NCBI GenBank assembly: GCA_045647905.1
Contig: JAZRMZ010000143.1
Span: 1 to 20,826, forward strand
DNA length: 20,826 bases
Reading direction: 5' to 3'
Origin: SIG440 sp045647905
GTDB taxonomy: Bacteria > Bacillota > Clostridia > Monoglobales > Monoglobaceae
The notes below the pieces were generated by a model. The model searched no databases, was not told the DNA's origin, and saw only the letters and a program-made list of their open reading frames with translations. Shown here in pieces: positions 6,954 through 15,293 of this stretch (positions are counted from its first letter, which is position 1; each line of letters opens with the position of its first letter). The translations under genes and the position numbers were made by a program.

Positions 6954-7802
6954 ATGGAAAATATTGCACTGTTTGTAAACAGAGAACGTGACATTGACCT
7001 CTCGGCTACCAAAGAGATTATTTCCCTTTTGAAAAAATATAATAAGACTGTTATTCTTGATGTGTCGCTGAAGGATGAGCTGGATTTGCCGGATTTGTAT
7101 TATGCAAAGGGTGACGGGATTTTTGAGATATGTGATGCGGTTTTTGCTCTTGGCGGTGACGGAACAATTTTGAAAATTGTCAATCAGGCGGCAGAGTTTG
7201 ATGTTCCCGTTGCAGGGATAAATCTTGGTCATCTTGGGTTTCTTACTCAGGCGGAACGGGATGACCTTTCAAATCTGGTGAAGATTCTTGAGGGCAATTT
7301 TTCGATTGAATACAGAATGATGATTGATGCAAGGGTGGTTTCGAATGGAAAGGTTGTTGAAACATACTCGGCGCTTAATGATGTGATTGTCCGTGGCGAT
7401 TCGGCAAAGATGATTTCCCTCACGGCAGAGGTGGACGGAACAGAGGCCAGCAGTTATCTTGCAGACGGGATTATTGTTGCAACCTCAACAGGTTCAACAG
7501 CTTATTCCCTCTCCTGCGGAGGTCCCATTGTGCACAAGTCACTTGACTGCATGATTGTGACGCCTGTGTGTCCCCACACAATGAAGTCACGGTGTATATT
7601 GGTTCCTCCTGAATCGGCGGTGGCTGTTCGGTTTGATGCAACTTATTCCGACGAGATTGATTTGAAAATTGACGGAATTTCGGTTCGGAGACTCAGCGAT
7701 GATGAATATATAGAGGTGGTGCGCAGTTCAAAGCGTGTGCCAATGATTGATGTGAATTCCAGAGGATATTTTGACGTTATCCGTGAAAAACTTTCGGATT
7801 GA
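6954..7802 (+). CDS. nadK: NAD(+) kinase
   Basis: It phosphorylates NAD to NADP with ATP or polyphosphate in the cytoplasm and is the only route to NADP in most bacteria. The 282-residue length is typical. The diagnostic GGDGT (about 67-71), NLGHLGFL (about 90-97) and DGIIVATSTGSTAYSLSCGGP motifs are all present. The ATG at 6954 has AAGGGA a few bases upstream; a TTG at 6936 overlapping the tlyA stop is less likely. It sits between tlyA and recN. In many relatives argR lies between nadK and recN, but here only 18 nt separate them, so argR is absent from this place. Confidence 0.96.
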   Translation: MENIALFVNRERDIDLSATKEIISLLKKYNKTVILDVSLKDELDLPDLYYAKGDGIFEICDAVFALGGDGTILKIVNQAAEFDVPVAGINLGHLGFLTQAERDDLSNLVKILEGNFSIEYRMMIDARVVSNGKVVETYSALNDVIVRGDSAKMISLTAEVDGTEASSYLADGIIVATSTGSTAYSLSCGGPIVHKSLDCMIVTPVCPHTMKSRCILVPPESAVAVRFDATYSDEIDLKIDGISVRRLSDDEYIEVVRSSKRVPMIDVNSRGYFDVIREKLSD

Positions 7803-7820
7803 TGAAAAGGGTGTGAGGAT

Positions 7821-9515
7821 TTGCTTAAAGAATTGCATATAAAGAATGTTGCGGTTATTGATGAGGTGCATATCGAGTTTTTTGAGGGGTTTAATGTCCT
7901 CACCGGCGAAACGGGTGCAGGAAAGTCAATATTGATTGACTCCATTAATATGGCTCTGGGCAAGCGTGTGAGCCATGATTTGCTCAGGAGCGGATGCGAT
8001 AAGGCGGTGGTCAACGCCTGCTTTGAGGTTGCGGAGCAAAGGGTGTTGGATGCCCTTTCGGATATGGGTGTTGATGCTGAAGACGGTCTTGTTGCCATAA
8101 ACCGTCAGCTGACGGAGGATGGAAAGTCAACCTGCCGGATAAACGGCGTTGCTATGCCCTTGGGCGTGGTGCGTGAGGTGACTTCGCTCCTTATTGACAT
8201 TCACGGACAAAACGACAATCAATCACTTCTGAACTCAAACAACCACAGGGGCTTGCTTGATGATTTTGGTGATTGTGGGGCGTTTTTGGATGATTACAAG
8301 GTGATTTACAAAAAGATGAAGGCTTTGCAACGTGAGAAGGATGAGCTTTCGGCTTCCTTTGATGAAAGGGAACGCAGAATGGAGCTTTTGTCCTTTCAGA
8401 TTAATGAGATTGAAAGCGCAAAGCTGAAAATAGGCGAAGACGAAGAGCTTGAAACAAAAAGAGATTATCTGTATAATATGGAAAGCATTGTGTCGGGGAC
8501 GGGAACTGCCTACGGCGCTTTGTATGGCGGTGAGGAGATGTCGGCGTATGACCTTTTGAGGCAGGCGGAACGGAGCCTTTCGGATATTAGTCAGTATCTT
8601 CCAAAGCTCTCGGAGTGTTATGAACGGCTTGGGGGAGTTATTGCCGAGACCGAGGATATTGCATCGGAGATAAACTCCTGTCTTTCTTCAACGGATTTCA
8701 GTATGGCAGAGCTTGACATGATTGAGGAGCGGCTTGACACAATCGGGAATCTGAAACGCAAATACGGAAACACTATTGAAGAAATTATTGAGTACGGAAA
8801 GAATGCCCAAACCGAGGCTTCAAATATTGAGCACAGTGATGAAAAGTTGGAGCTTATACGTGCCGAGCTGAAGGCGGTTGAAACGGAGCTTGAAGCTATG
8901 GCGGCAAGGCTGACGGAAAAGCGTGTTGAGTCTGCCCGGATTCTTGAAAAAAAGATTGCAGATGAACTGGCAGACCTTGATATGCCAAAGGTGAGGTTTG
9001 TGATTGAGGTTTCGGAGCGGTGCGAAAATGGTGAGACGGTTTTCACAGAGTCGGGAAAGGACAAGGTTGAGTTTTTGCTTTCAACGAATCCCGGTGAGGA
9101 TTTGAAACCCATGTCAAAAATTGCATCGGGCGGTGAGCTTTCAAGAATTATGCTGGCGGTGAAATCGGTTCTTTCGGATTCGGAAGATATTGACACCATG
9201 ATATTTGACGAGATTGATACGGGTGTCAGCGGACGTGCGGCACAGAAAATTGCCGAAAAGCTGGCATTTCTGGCAAGAAAGAAGCAGGTTTTTTCAATCA
9301 CTCATCTTGCTCAGATTGCAAGTATGGCTGACAACCATTATCTGATAAAAAAGACATCAACCGATGAAAAAACATCAACAAATGTGACCCTGCTTGAGCA
9401 GGAGGGCAAAATTGACGAGCTTTCAAGAATTATCGGAGGCGTCAGCGTTACTGACCTTACACGGAGCAGTGCCCTTGAAATGCTTGAAATGGCAAAATCT
9501 ATAAAGGAAAATTAA
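7821..9515 (+). CDS. recN: DNA repair ATPase RecN
   Basis: This is a 564-residue SMC-like ATPase acting in double-strand break repair. The N-terminal ATPase half carries the Walker A motif GETGAGKS (about 27-34). A central coiled coil spans about residues 160-370, rich in E, K and L heptads. The C-terminal half carries the ABC signature SGGELSRIMLA and Walker B with the D-loop region, MIFDEIDTGVSG, then SITHLAQIASMA. Length and motif order match RecN. A TTG start is used, giving MLKELHIKNVAVIDE; AAAGGGTG at about 7806-7813 is the probable binding site. It closes the conserved dxs-tlyA-nadK-recN run and is followed 8 nt later by an RseC-like gene. Confidence 0.96.
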   Translation: MLKELHIKNVAVIDEVHIEFFEGFNVLTGETGAGKSILIDSINMALGKRVSHDLLRSGCDKAVVNACFEVAEQRVLDALSDMGVDAEDGLVAINRQLTEDGKSTCRINGVAMPLGVVREVTSLLIDIHGQNDNQSLLNSNNHRGLLDDFGDCGAFLDDYKVIYKKMKALQREKDELSASFDERERRMELLSFQINEIESAKLKIGEDEELETKRDYLYNMESIVSGTGTAYGALYGGEEMSAYDLLRQAERSLSDISQYLPKLSECYERLGGVIAETEDIASEINSCLSSTDFSMAELDMIEERLDTIGNLKRKYGNTIEEIIEYGKNAQTEASNIEHSDEKLELIRAELKAVETELEAMAARLTEKRVESARILEKKIADELADLDMPKVRFVIEVSERCENGETVFTESGKDKVEFLLSTNPGEDLKPMSKIASGGELSRIMLAVKSVLSDSEDIDTMIFDEIDTGVSGRAAQKIAEKLAFLARKKQVFSITHLAQIASMADNHYLIKKTSTDEKTSTNVTLLEQEGKIDELSRIIGGVSVTDLTRSSALEMLEMAKSIKEN

Positions 9516-9523
9516 GAACAGAT

Positions 9524-9913
9524 ATGGAAAAGTTTGGAACAGTAAAGGAGCTTCATGGCGCAGATATGATTGTGAGTGTTGTCCGTGATTCGGCTTGCGG
9601 TGACAATTGTGCCGCCTGCGGACTTTGCGGAAACAGTCGGGAGATGACTGTGCGGCTGAAAAACACCAACGGTTTTAAGCAAGGCGACAGAGTGCGCCTT
9701 GTGTCGGAAGACAAAAAGGTTTTGGGTAATTCGGCACTGGGTTATCTTTCCCTCACGGCGTTGCTCATTTCGGGGGGCGTCATTGGAGGGATTCTTGGCG
9801 GCGACTGGACTGCATTTTGCGGTGCAATTGTTGGGCTTGCCCTTGGAATCGGGGCTTTGAAGCTGTTCTTTAAAAATAAAATGGACATTGAAGTGCAAAA
9901 GGTTGAAAATTAA
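9524..9913 (+). CDS. RseC/MucC-family membrane protein
   Basis: This is a 129-residue protein with an N-terminal cysteine cluster (Cys25, 29, 32 and 35, in CGDNCAACGLCG) in a domain that begins with GTVKEL...DMIVSV. Two adjacent membrane segments follow (about 68-90 and 93-114) with a glycine-rich hairpin between them, and then a short charged tail. This layout is that of the RseC/MucC family, whose members are linked in other bacteria to reduction of SoxR and to the Rnf electron-transfer complex. No rnf or soxR gene is nearby, so the partner here is unknown. The four closely spaced cysteines suggest an Fe-S cluster or redox-active thiols, which is inference. It lies 8 nt after recN and 2 nt before the ABC-F gene. 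Confidence 0.8.
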   Translation: MEKFGTVKELHGADMIVSVVRDSACGDNCAACGLCGNSREMTVRLKNTNGFKQGDRVRLVSEDKKVLGNSALGYLSLTALLISGGVIGGILGGDWTAFCGAIVGLALGIGALKLFFKNKMDIEVQKVEN

Positions 9914-9915
9914 TT

Positions 9916-11841
9916 ATGCTTATAACCATTGACGGGCTGAATAAATATTTCGGCGAAGAACAAATTCTGAAAAATGTTAAAATGACCGTAAACGAAAAAT
10001 GCCGTTACGGTCTTATTGGTGTTAACGGAGCAGGAAAGTCCACCCTTCTTAAAATTATTATGGGAGTTCTTGAATTCGAGGAAGGGGAACTGGTGAAAAA
10101 ACCGGGACTGAGAACGGGCTACCTTGAACAGAACAACGGTCTTGAACGTGACAGCTCCATTATTGCCGAAATGCGAAAGGTTTTTGACGATGTTTTTGAA
10201 GCGGAACGCAGGATGCGTCGGCTTGAGGAGGAAATGTCCGAAATAATCGACCATGATTCGGATGAATACAGACGGATTTCGTCGGCATATACTGCGGCTC
10301 AGAATTATTTTGACAGCCGTGACGGCTACAATATTGATGTGAAAATAAAAACAATTCTCAACGGTATGGGTTTTGGCGACAAGGATATGGAGACGGTTAT
10401 TTCCACCCTTTCGGGCGGTGAAAAGACACGTCTTGCCATTGCGCGGCTTCTTTTGGAGGAGCCTGAGCTTTTGATTCTTGACGAGCCGACGAACCACCTT
10501 GATTTCAAAACTCTCAGATGGCTTGAGGATTATCTGGTGAATTATAACGGAGCAATTCTCACTGTGTCCCATGACCGTTATTTTCTTGATAAAATTGTTT
10601 CCCATATATACGAAGTTGAACGTGGAAAGGTATTTTCATATGCGGGAAACTATTCAAAATATCTTGTGCAGAAGGCTGAACGGCGTGCCCGTGAGGAAAA
10701 GGAATATGAGATGCAGCAGATGCAGATTGCGCAGTTGCAGACCTATGTTGACAAAAATATTGCTCGCGCCTCCACCTCAAACAGCGCAAAATCAAGGCTC
10801 AAAACCCTTGAAAATATGGAAATTCTTGAACGTCCCGACGGCGAGCTGAAGTCCATGAGGCTGAAATTTGAACATACAAAAGAACCGTATAAAGATGTGC
10901 TCACGGTGAAAAATCTTGATGTTGTGGTTGGCGAAGAAAAGAAGGTTTTGTGCCGTGATATTAATCTTGAAGTGAAGAAAAAGGAAAAGATTGCCATTAT
11001 CGGCTCCAACGGTATCGGGAAGTCATCCTTTTTGAAAATAATTCAGGGCATTATTCCATATTACAACGGAAGTGTTCAATGGGGAACAAATGTGAGCATC
11101 AGCTATTATGAGCAGGAAAATCTAAACCTCAATCAGGACAAAATCGCTCTTGACGAATTGTGGGATAGATTTCCCAATGTTCCCGAAGCTGAAATCAGAC
11201 GTGTTTTGGGTGATGTTCTGCTCACCAAGGACGATGTGTTCAAGCCTGTGAAGATTATAAGCGGCGGCGAGCGTGCAAAGCTTGCTTTTTGCATAATTAT
11301 GCTTGAAAAATCAAATGTGATTATTCTTGACGAGCCTACAAACCATCTTGACCTTGCTTCAAAGGAAATTCTTGAATCGGCGATGTCGGAATATGGCGGA
11401 ACAATGATTTTTGTTTCCCATGACCGTTATCTCTTGAACAAGGTTCCTGACAAGATTGTTGAGATTGATGAAAGCGGCCTCAGAGTTTATCAGGGAAATT
11501 ATGATTATTACTGTGAGGTTCAGGAAAGGGAAGCGGCAAAGGCGGCAGAAATTGCGGCACAGCTTGCGGCTGAAAAGGCGGTTCAGGCGGCAAAATCCCC
11601 GTCGGACAACGGCTATAAGTCCAAGGAACAACGGCGTGTTGAAGCACAGCGCAAAAACAGAGTCCGTGAACTTGAAGGCTTGATTGAGCAATCGGAAATG
11701 CGTCTTGCGGAGCTGGAAGAAGAAATGACCCGTGAGGAAGTTTTTTCGGATTATAAGCTCATGAACGAGAAGTGTTTGGAGTCCGAAGAAATCAGAAAAA
11801 AACTTGAAGAATATTATGATGAGTGGAGCGAGCTTTCGTAA
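9916..11841 (+). CDS. ABC-F family ATPase (ribosome-associated type)
   Basis: This 641-residue protein has two ABC ATPase domains and no membrane domain. Domain 1 has Walker A GVNGAGKST (35-43), signature LSGGEK (165-170) and Walker B LDEPTNHLD (188-196). An interdomain linker of charged helices lies at about 240-320. Domain 2 has GSNGIGKSS (363-371), SGGERAK (449-455) and LDEPTNHLD (471-479). A basic and acidic coiled coil (about 540-641), rich in Ala, Glu and Arg, ends the protein, as in Uup and YdiF-type members. ABC-F proteins bind the ribosomal E site and help translation, stalling relief or antibiotic protection; which applies here cannot be told. The start is only 2 nt after the preceding stop. 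It is the last gene of the OLE operon run. Confidence 0.93.
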   Translation: MLITIDGLNKYFGEEQILKNVKMTVNEKCRYGLIGVNGAGKSTLLKIIMGVLEFEEGELVKKPGLRTGYLEQNNGLERDSSIIAEMRKVFDDVFEAERRMRRLEEEMSEIIDHDSDEYRRISSAYTAAQNYFDSRDGYNIDVKIKTILNGMGFGDKDMETVISTLSGGEKTRLAIARLLLEEPELLILDEPTNHLDFKTLRWLEDYLVNYNGAILTVSHDRYFLDKIVSHIYEVERGKVFSYAGNYSKYLVQKAERRAREEKEYEMQQMQIAQLQTYVDKNIARASTSNSAKSRLKTLENMEILERPDGELKSMRLKFEHTKEPYKDVLTVKNLDVVVGEEKKVLCRDINLEVKKKEKIAIIGSNGIGKSSFLKIIQGIIPYYNGSVQWGTNVSISYYEQENLNLNQDKIALDELWDRFPNVPEAEIRRVLGDVLLTKDDVFKPVKIISGGERAKLAFCIIMLEKSNVIILDEPTNHLDLASKEILESAMSEYGGTMIFVSHDRYLLNKVPDKIVEIDESGLRVYQGNYDYYCEVQEREAAKAAEIAAQLAAEKAVQAAKSPSDNGYKSKEQRRVEAQRKNRVRELEGLIEQSEMRLAELEEEMTREEVFSDYKLMNEKCLESEEIRKKLEEYYDEWSELS

Positions 11842-11852
11842 GAGGTAACGAC

Positions 11853-11886
11853 TTTTGTAAAATTTATTTTGCTCAATTTACAAAAA
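11853..11886 (+). terminator. AT-rich inverted repeat, probable end of the OLE-dxs operon
   Basis: A 9-bp perfect inverted repeat (TTTTGTAAA 11853-11861, TTTACAAAA 11877-11885) with a 15-nt loop lies 11 nt past the ABC-F stop. It is AT-rich and lacks a clean T run, so it is a weak terminator candidate. Confidence 0.35.
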
Positions 11887-11911
11887 TATACTGATTGAAT
11901 ACTAAAATGTA

Positions 11912-11940
11912 TTGCATATTTGGAAGAGTTGAGATATAAT
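11912..11940 (+). promoter_or_regulatory. Promoter of the Gfo/Idh/MocA gene
   Basis: TTGCAT (11912-11917) and the consensus TATAAT (11935-11940) are 17 nt apart. Transcription should start near 11947, leaving a leader of about 40 nt that ends in GGAGGG before the ATG at 11986. Confidence 0.72.
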
Positions 11941-11985
11941 AATTACGATTAATACAAATTAAAGAACTTTTTGGAGGGAAAATAA

Positions 11986-13014
11986 ATGCTTAGAGTTGGT
12001 ATTGTTGGATGTGGGAATATTTTCACCATGCACTCAACAAGTGCGGATTATTTGAAAAATGCTGAGCTTGTGGGTGTTTGTGATATAAAAAAAGACAGAG
12101 CAGACAAGGCAGCAGCAAAATATGGTTGCAAGGCGTATTACGATTATGAAGAAATGATTGACAAAAGCAACATTGACGTTGTTCACGTTTGTGTTCCTCA
12201 TTATCTTCATCCCATTATTTCAAGATATGCCATTGAAAAGGGTGTTCACGTGCTTTGTGAAAAACCAATGAGCATCAAGTATGAAGATGCTGTTCGCAAT
12301 GTGGAGCTTGCTGAGAAGAACAATGTTACATACGGAATTATCTTCCAGTGCAGATTCAATGATTCGGCAAAGCTGGTAAAGGAAAAGATTGCAGACGGAA
12401 CCTTGGGTAAAATCCTTTCGGCAAGGGTTGTTCTCACATGGTGCAAGCCTGATGAATATTACAGCCTTTCTGACTGGAAGGGAACCTGGGAGAAAGAAGG
12501 CGGCGGCGTTCTTATTGACCAGGCAATTCACTCGGTTGATTTGGCAAACTGGTTTATTGATGATGAGGTTGAAAGCGTTCAGGCACACTTGTCAAACAGA
12601 GGCCATTCCATTATGGAGGTTGACGACACGGCAGAGGGCTTTATTAAGTACAAAAACGGTGCAACTCTCGGTTTCTGGGCAATGAACAATTACGGCTGTG
12701 ATGATCCCATTGAAATCCGTCTTTGCTGTGAAAACGGTAAGGTTACAATGGATTATGACCATGCGGAGATTGTTTTGAATGACGGACAGAGATTTTCGGT
12801 TGAAACAACCGTTGACCCCGACGTTGTGTATGAGGATGGCAAGGACTACTGGGGATTCCAGCATATCCGTGAAATTGCTGATTTCTATGATGCTGTGGAA
12901 AATAACCGTGAACCTATGATAAGCGGCAGAGAAGCTCTGAAAATTCAAAAGCTGATTTGCGATATTTATGAAAAAGGAACTGCCAATTTTGAGAGAAATT
13001 CCGAGGAGAATTAA
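11986..13014 (+). CDS. Gfo/Idh/MocA-family NAD(P)-dependent oxidoreductase
   Basis: This is a 342-residue cytoplasmic dehydrogenase. The N-terminal Rossmann fold begins VGIVGCGNIFTMHS (about 4-17), with an acidic residue ending strand 2 (VCD, 33). The family motif CEKP lies at 91-94, its Lys acting in catalysis. The C-terminal substrate domain has the GGGVLIDQAIHSVDLANW segment, in which Asp178 and His182 form the usual D-x3-H pair. The family oxidises hydroxyls of sugars, inositols or their derivatives; the substrate here is not readable. GGAGGG precedes the ATG. It has its own promoter and stands alone before the next promoter at 13020. The neighbouring 2-hydroxyacid dehydrogenase and formyltransferase-fold genes hint at sugar or sugar-acid metabolism, which is inference. 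Confidence 0.9.
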   Translation: MLRVGIVGCGNIFTMHSTSADYLKNAELVGVCDIKKDRADKAAAKYGCKAYYDYEEMIDKSNIDVVHVCVPHYLHPIISRYAIEKGVHVLCEKPMSIKYEDAVRNVELAEKNNVTYGIIFQCRFNDSAKLVKEKIADGTLGKILSARVVLTWCKPDEYYSLSDWKGTWEKEGGGVLIDQAIHSVDLANWFIDDEVESVQAHLSNRGHSIMEVDDTAEGFIKYKNGATLGFWAMNNYGCDDPIEIRLCCENGKVTMDYDHAEIVLNDGQRFSVETTVDPDVVYEDGKDYWGFQHIREIADFYDAVENNREPMISGREALKIQKLICDIYEKGTANFERNSEEN

Positions 13015-13019
13015 CAGCA

Positions 13020-13048
13020 TTGACAAGTTTGGTTTTCTTTGATACAAT
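13020..13048 (+). promoter_or_regulatory. Promoter of the 2-hydroxyacid dehydrogenase unit
   Basis: TTGACA (13020-13025) and TACAAT (13043-13048) are 17 nt apart, beginning 5 nt after the preceding stop codon. The predicted start near 13055 makes a 5' leader of about 220 nt that contains a 13-bp hairpin and the repeat element. Confidence 0.7.
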
Positions 13049-13062
13049 CAAATAAGAGTTTT

Positions 13063-13093
13063 ACAAATGTTGGGGTTTTGCCCCAACATTTGT
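13063..13093 (+). other. Perfect 13-bp hairpin near the predicted 5' end of the transcript
   Basis: ACAAATGTTGGGG (13063-13075) and CCCCAACATTTGT (13081-13093) are perfectly complementary around a 5-nt loop. No T run follows (TGTAACACGGG), so it is a poor intrinsic terminator. Its place about 8 nt after the predicted start would suit a 5'-stabilising hairpin, or it may end the preceding gene weakly. Confidence 0.7.
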
Positions 13094-13119
13094 TGTAACA
13101 CGGGAAAAACGATTTACTT

Positions 13120-13246
13120 TTGGATGTTGGGGTTTGTTGATTAAAGACTCTTTGGCTATGCTCAGAGTGACGCATTAAGTTGCTATGCAGGATTTGTTGT
13201 CATTCTGAGCCTACGGCGAAGAATCTTTTACCCCAATATTTGTTTT
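13120..13246. repeat. Inverted-pair copy of the dispersed GATTCTTCG element
   Basis: The left arm (13146-13171) and right arm (13199-13225) are imperfect inverted copies of the element found at 2501 and 15346. Outside them, GATGTTGGGGT (from about 13123) and ACCCCAATATTTG (from about 13230) form a second, outer inverted pair. The whole can fold as a long hairpin. It carries no open frame. Confidence 0.75.
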
Positions 13247-13274
13247 AATAACAAAAAGACAGGAGATTGGGAAC

Positions 13275-14219
13275 ATGAAAATTGCAATTCTTGACAAAGC
13301 AACTCTGGGTGAAGACATTGACCTTTCGGCTATCCGTGCTTTGGGTGAAACTTATGAACATCAGGGGACAAAGCCGGAGAAAATGGCTGAACATATTGGT
13401 GATGCAGATGTGATTGTTGTGAACAAAATCAAATGCAATGAAGCCACTCTTGAAGGGGCAGAAAATCTGAAGCTCATTTGCGTTGCGGCAACGGGATATG
13501 ACAATGTTGACCTTGAATACTGCAAGTCAAGGGGAATCGGTCTTTGCAATGTTCCGGGATATTCAACTCACAGCGTTGCACAGGTGACCGTTGCAATGGC
13601 AATGAATCTTGCCACTCATATTCCCGAATATACACGCTTTGTTTCATCGGGCAAGTATACCCAGAGCGGCGTTGCCAACCGACTTGTGCCTGTTTTTCAT
13701 GAAATGAGTGCAATGAAATGGGGCATTGTGGGCGGTGGAGGAATCGGCACAAAGGTTGCAGAAATTGCAAAGGCAATCGGTTGCCGGGTGGTTGTTTGCC
13801 GAAGGAAGCAGGAGGGGGATTTTCCTCTTGCGGATATTGACACCCTGTGCCGTGAGTGTGATATTATTTCCCTTCATGTGCCCTTGTCGGACGAAACACG
13901 GAATCTGATTAACCGTGAGCGAATCAATTCAATGAAGCAGGGGGCAATTCTTGTGAACACGGCAAGGGGCGCTGTTTGTGACGAAAAGGCGGTTGCGGAG
14001 GCGGCAAAGGCGGGCAAAATCCTGTTTGGCTGCGACGTATATTCGGTTGAGCCCCTTGACAAAGAACATCCCTTTAATGAAATCATGAACCTTGACAATG
14101 TGTGCCTGACTCCTCATATGGCGTGGGGCGCTTTTGAGTCACGGATGCGTTGTGTTAAAATAATTTCTGACAACATCAAATGCTATTTTGGCGGTGATGC
14201 GCAAAACAGAATAGTTTAG
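13275..14219 (+). CDS. D-isomer-specific 2-hydroxyacid dehydrogenase
   Basis: This 314-residue NAD-dependent enzyme interconverts a 2-oxoacid and a D-2-hydroxyacid. The catalytic domain is split around a Rossmann domain that begins GIVGGGGIGTKVAEIAKAIGC (about 150-170). The catalytic triad is visible: Arg231 in NTARG, Glu259 in DVYSVEP and His281 in TPHMAWG. The size and the TPHMAWG motif suit the glycerate dehydrogenase/hydroxypyruvate reductase or phosphoglycerate dehydrogenase-like subgroup, but there is no C-terminal ACT domain and the substrate is not certain. AGGAGA at 13261-13266 gives an 8-nt spacing to the ATG. It heads a three-gene unit with the DUF1294 and formyltransferase-fold genes, driven by the promoter at 13020. 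Confidence 0.93.
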   Translation: MKIAILDKATLGEDIDLSAIRALGETYEHQGTKPEKMAEHIGDADVIVVNKIKCNEATLEGAENLKLICVAATGYDNVDLEYCKSRGIGLCNVPGYSTHSVAQVTVAMAMNLATHIPEYTRFVSSGKYTQSGVANRLVPVFHEMSAMKWGIVGGGGIGTKVAEIAKAIGCRVVVCRRKQEGDFPLADIDTLCRECDIISLHVPLSDETRNLINRERINSMKQGAILVNTARGAVCDEKAVAEAAKAGKILFGCDVYSVEPLDKEHPFNEIMNLDNVCLTPHMAWGAFESRMRCVKIISDNIKCYFGGDAQNRIV

Positions 14220-14241
14220 TATATAAAACGGAGTTGGGGTT

Positions 14242-14514
14242 ATGATATATTCTGTGATATTTGCCGTGTGGAACGTTTTTGTTGCGGCAGTATATGGAAT
14301 TGACAAGCTGAAGGCAAAAAGGAAAAAGAGAAGAATCAGCGAAAAAGCGTTGTTGCTCCTTGCGTTTTTTATGGGAGCAGTTGGGGCGTTTTTTGGAGTA
14401 TTTCTTTTTAATCATAAAACACGAAAACCCAAGTTTGTGTTGGGTGTTCCCTTTTTTGTGGTCTTGAATCTTGCGGTAATATGGTTTGTCCGAAAAGAGT
14501 TTGGAGGCATATAA
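14242..14514 (+). CDS. DUF1294 small membrane protein
   Basis: This is a 90-residue protein with three hydrophobic segments (about 3-18, 36-54 and 68-84). Its YGIDKLKAKRKKRRISEK segment is the signature of DUF1294: a short loop carrying D-K-x-A followed by a basic stretch and E-x-x-LL. The function of the family is unknown. A GGAG lies about 9 nt before the ATG. It starts 22 nt after the dehydrogenase and ends 2 nt before the formyltransferase-fold gene, so it is part of that operon. Nothing suggests it is a toxin or holin. Confidence 0.85.
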   Translation: MIYSVIFAVWNVFVAAVYGIDKLKAKRKKRRISEKALLLLAFFMGAVGAFFGVFLFNHKTRKPKFVLGVPFFVVLNLAVIWFVRKEFGGI

Positions 14515-14516
14515 AA

Positions 14517-15293
14517 ATGAAGATTGCATACATCGGAATTGATTTGTTTTTTACGGCACTTGAAAGTCTGGTGGAAAATGGTTGTGAAATTGCAGAGATT
14601 TTCACCTGTGAAACCGATAACAAGACGGAGTTTAATGTGAAGATATGTGATTTTGCAAGGCAAAGAGGGATTCCCTGCAAGATGACCCGAATAACGGCGG
14701 AGGATATTCAAAGGCTGAAGCAAAAGGGTTGCAAAATGGCGGTGTGTGCAGGGTACTATTTCAGAATCCCGTGGGATGCAGGCTTGCCCATTGTGAATAT
14801 TCATCCCAGCCTTTTGCCCGTGGGCAGAGGGGCGTGGCCAATGCCTCAGACTATACTGAGGGGAATGGAAAAAAGCGGCGTCACCTTTCACAAAATTGCC
14901 GAGGGCTTTGACACGGGGGATATTTTGTTGCAGAGGGAGTTTTTTCTTGTGGAGAATGAAACCCTTGTGGGCTTTATGAACAAGGTGTATGCCCTGATTC
15001 CACAAATGATAAAAGAGCTGATTGATAATTTTGATTCCCTTTGGGAGAATGCTTTGCCTCAGAGCGGCGATGAATATTGGGAAGCCCCAACCCGTGAAGA
15101 TATGACGGTGAGGGCTGATATGACGGTTCGGGAAGCGGATTTAATTCTTAGGGCGTTTTTAGGATATGAATGTTACTATGAAGATAAATTTGAAATAATC
15201 GGAGGGCGTGCCTTTGAGGGGGATTGTCCCAAGAATGCCTTGCCCTTGATGGATGGATATATTATGTGTGAAAAAATGAAGATGTTGCATTGA
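14517..15293 (+). CDS. Formyltransferase-fold protein (Fmt/PurN-like)
   Basis: This is a 258-residue protein with the N10-formyltetrahydrofolate-dependent transferase fold. The catalytic triad is preserved as Asn94, His96 (NIHPSLLP) and Asp132 (GFDTGD). The His-to-Asp spacing of 36 is the same as in Fmt and PurN. The GRGAWP turn resembles that of methionyl-tRNA and sugar formyltransferases. It is shorter than Fmt (about 310) and lacks its tRNA-binding C-domain, while its C-terminal 60 residues differ from PurN; it may act on an amino sugar or another amine. The ATG at 14517 has GGAGG at 14503-14507; the upstream ATG at 14481 lies within the DUF1294 gene. Its last codons form the left arm of a terminator. 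Confidence 0.82.
   Translation: MKIAYIGIDLFFTALESLVENGCEIAEIFTCETDNKTEFNVKICDFARQRGIPCKMTRITAEDIQRLKQKGCKMAVCAGYYFRIPWDAGLPIVNIHPSLLPVGRGAWPMPQTILRGMEKSGVTFHKIAEGFDTGDILLQREFFLVENETLVGFMNKVYALIPQMIKELIDNFDSLWENALPQSGDEYWEAPTREDMTVRADMTVREADLILRAFLGYECYYEDKFEIIGGRAFEGDCPKNALPLMDGYIMCEKMKMLH

Noticed and set aside
13063..13093. Strong intrinsic terminator of the Gfo/Idh gene
   Set aside because: The stem is perfect but no T run follows, and it lies downstream of a good promoter, so it is listed as a leader hairpin instead.
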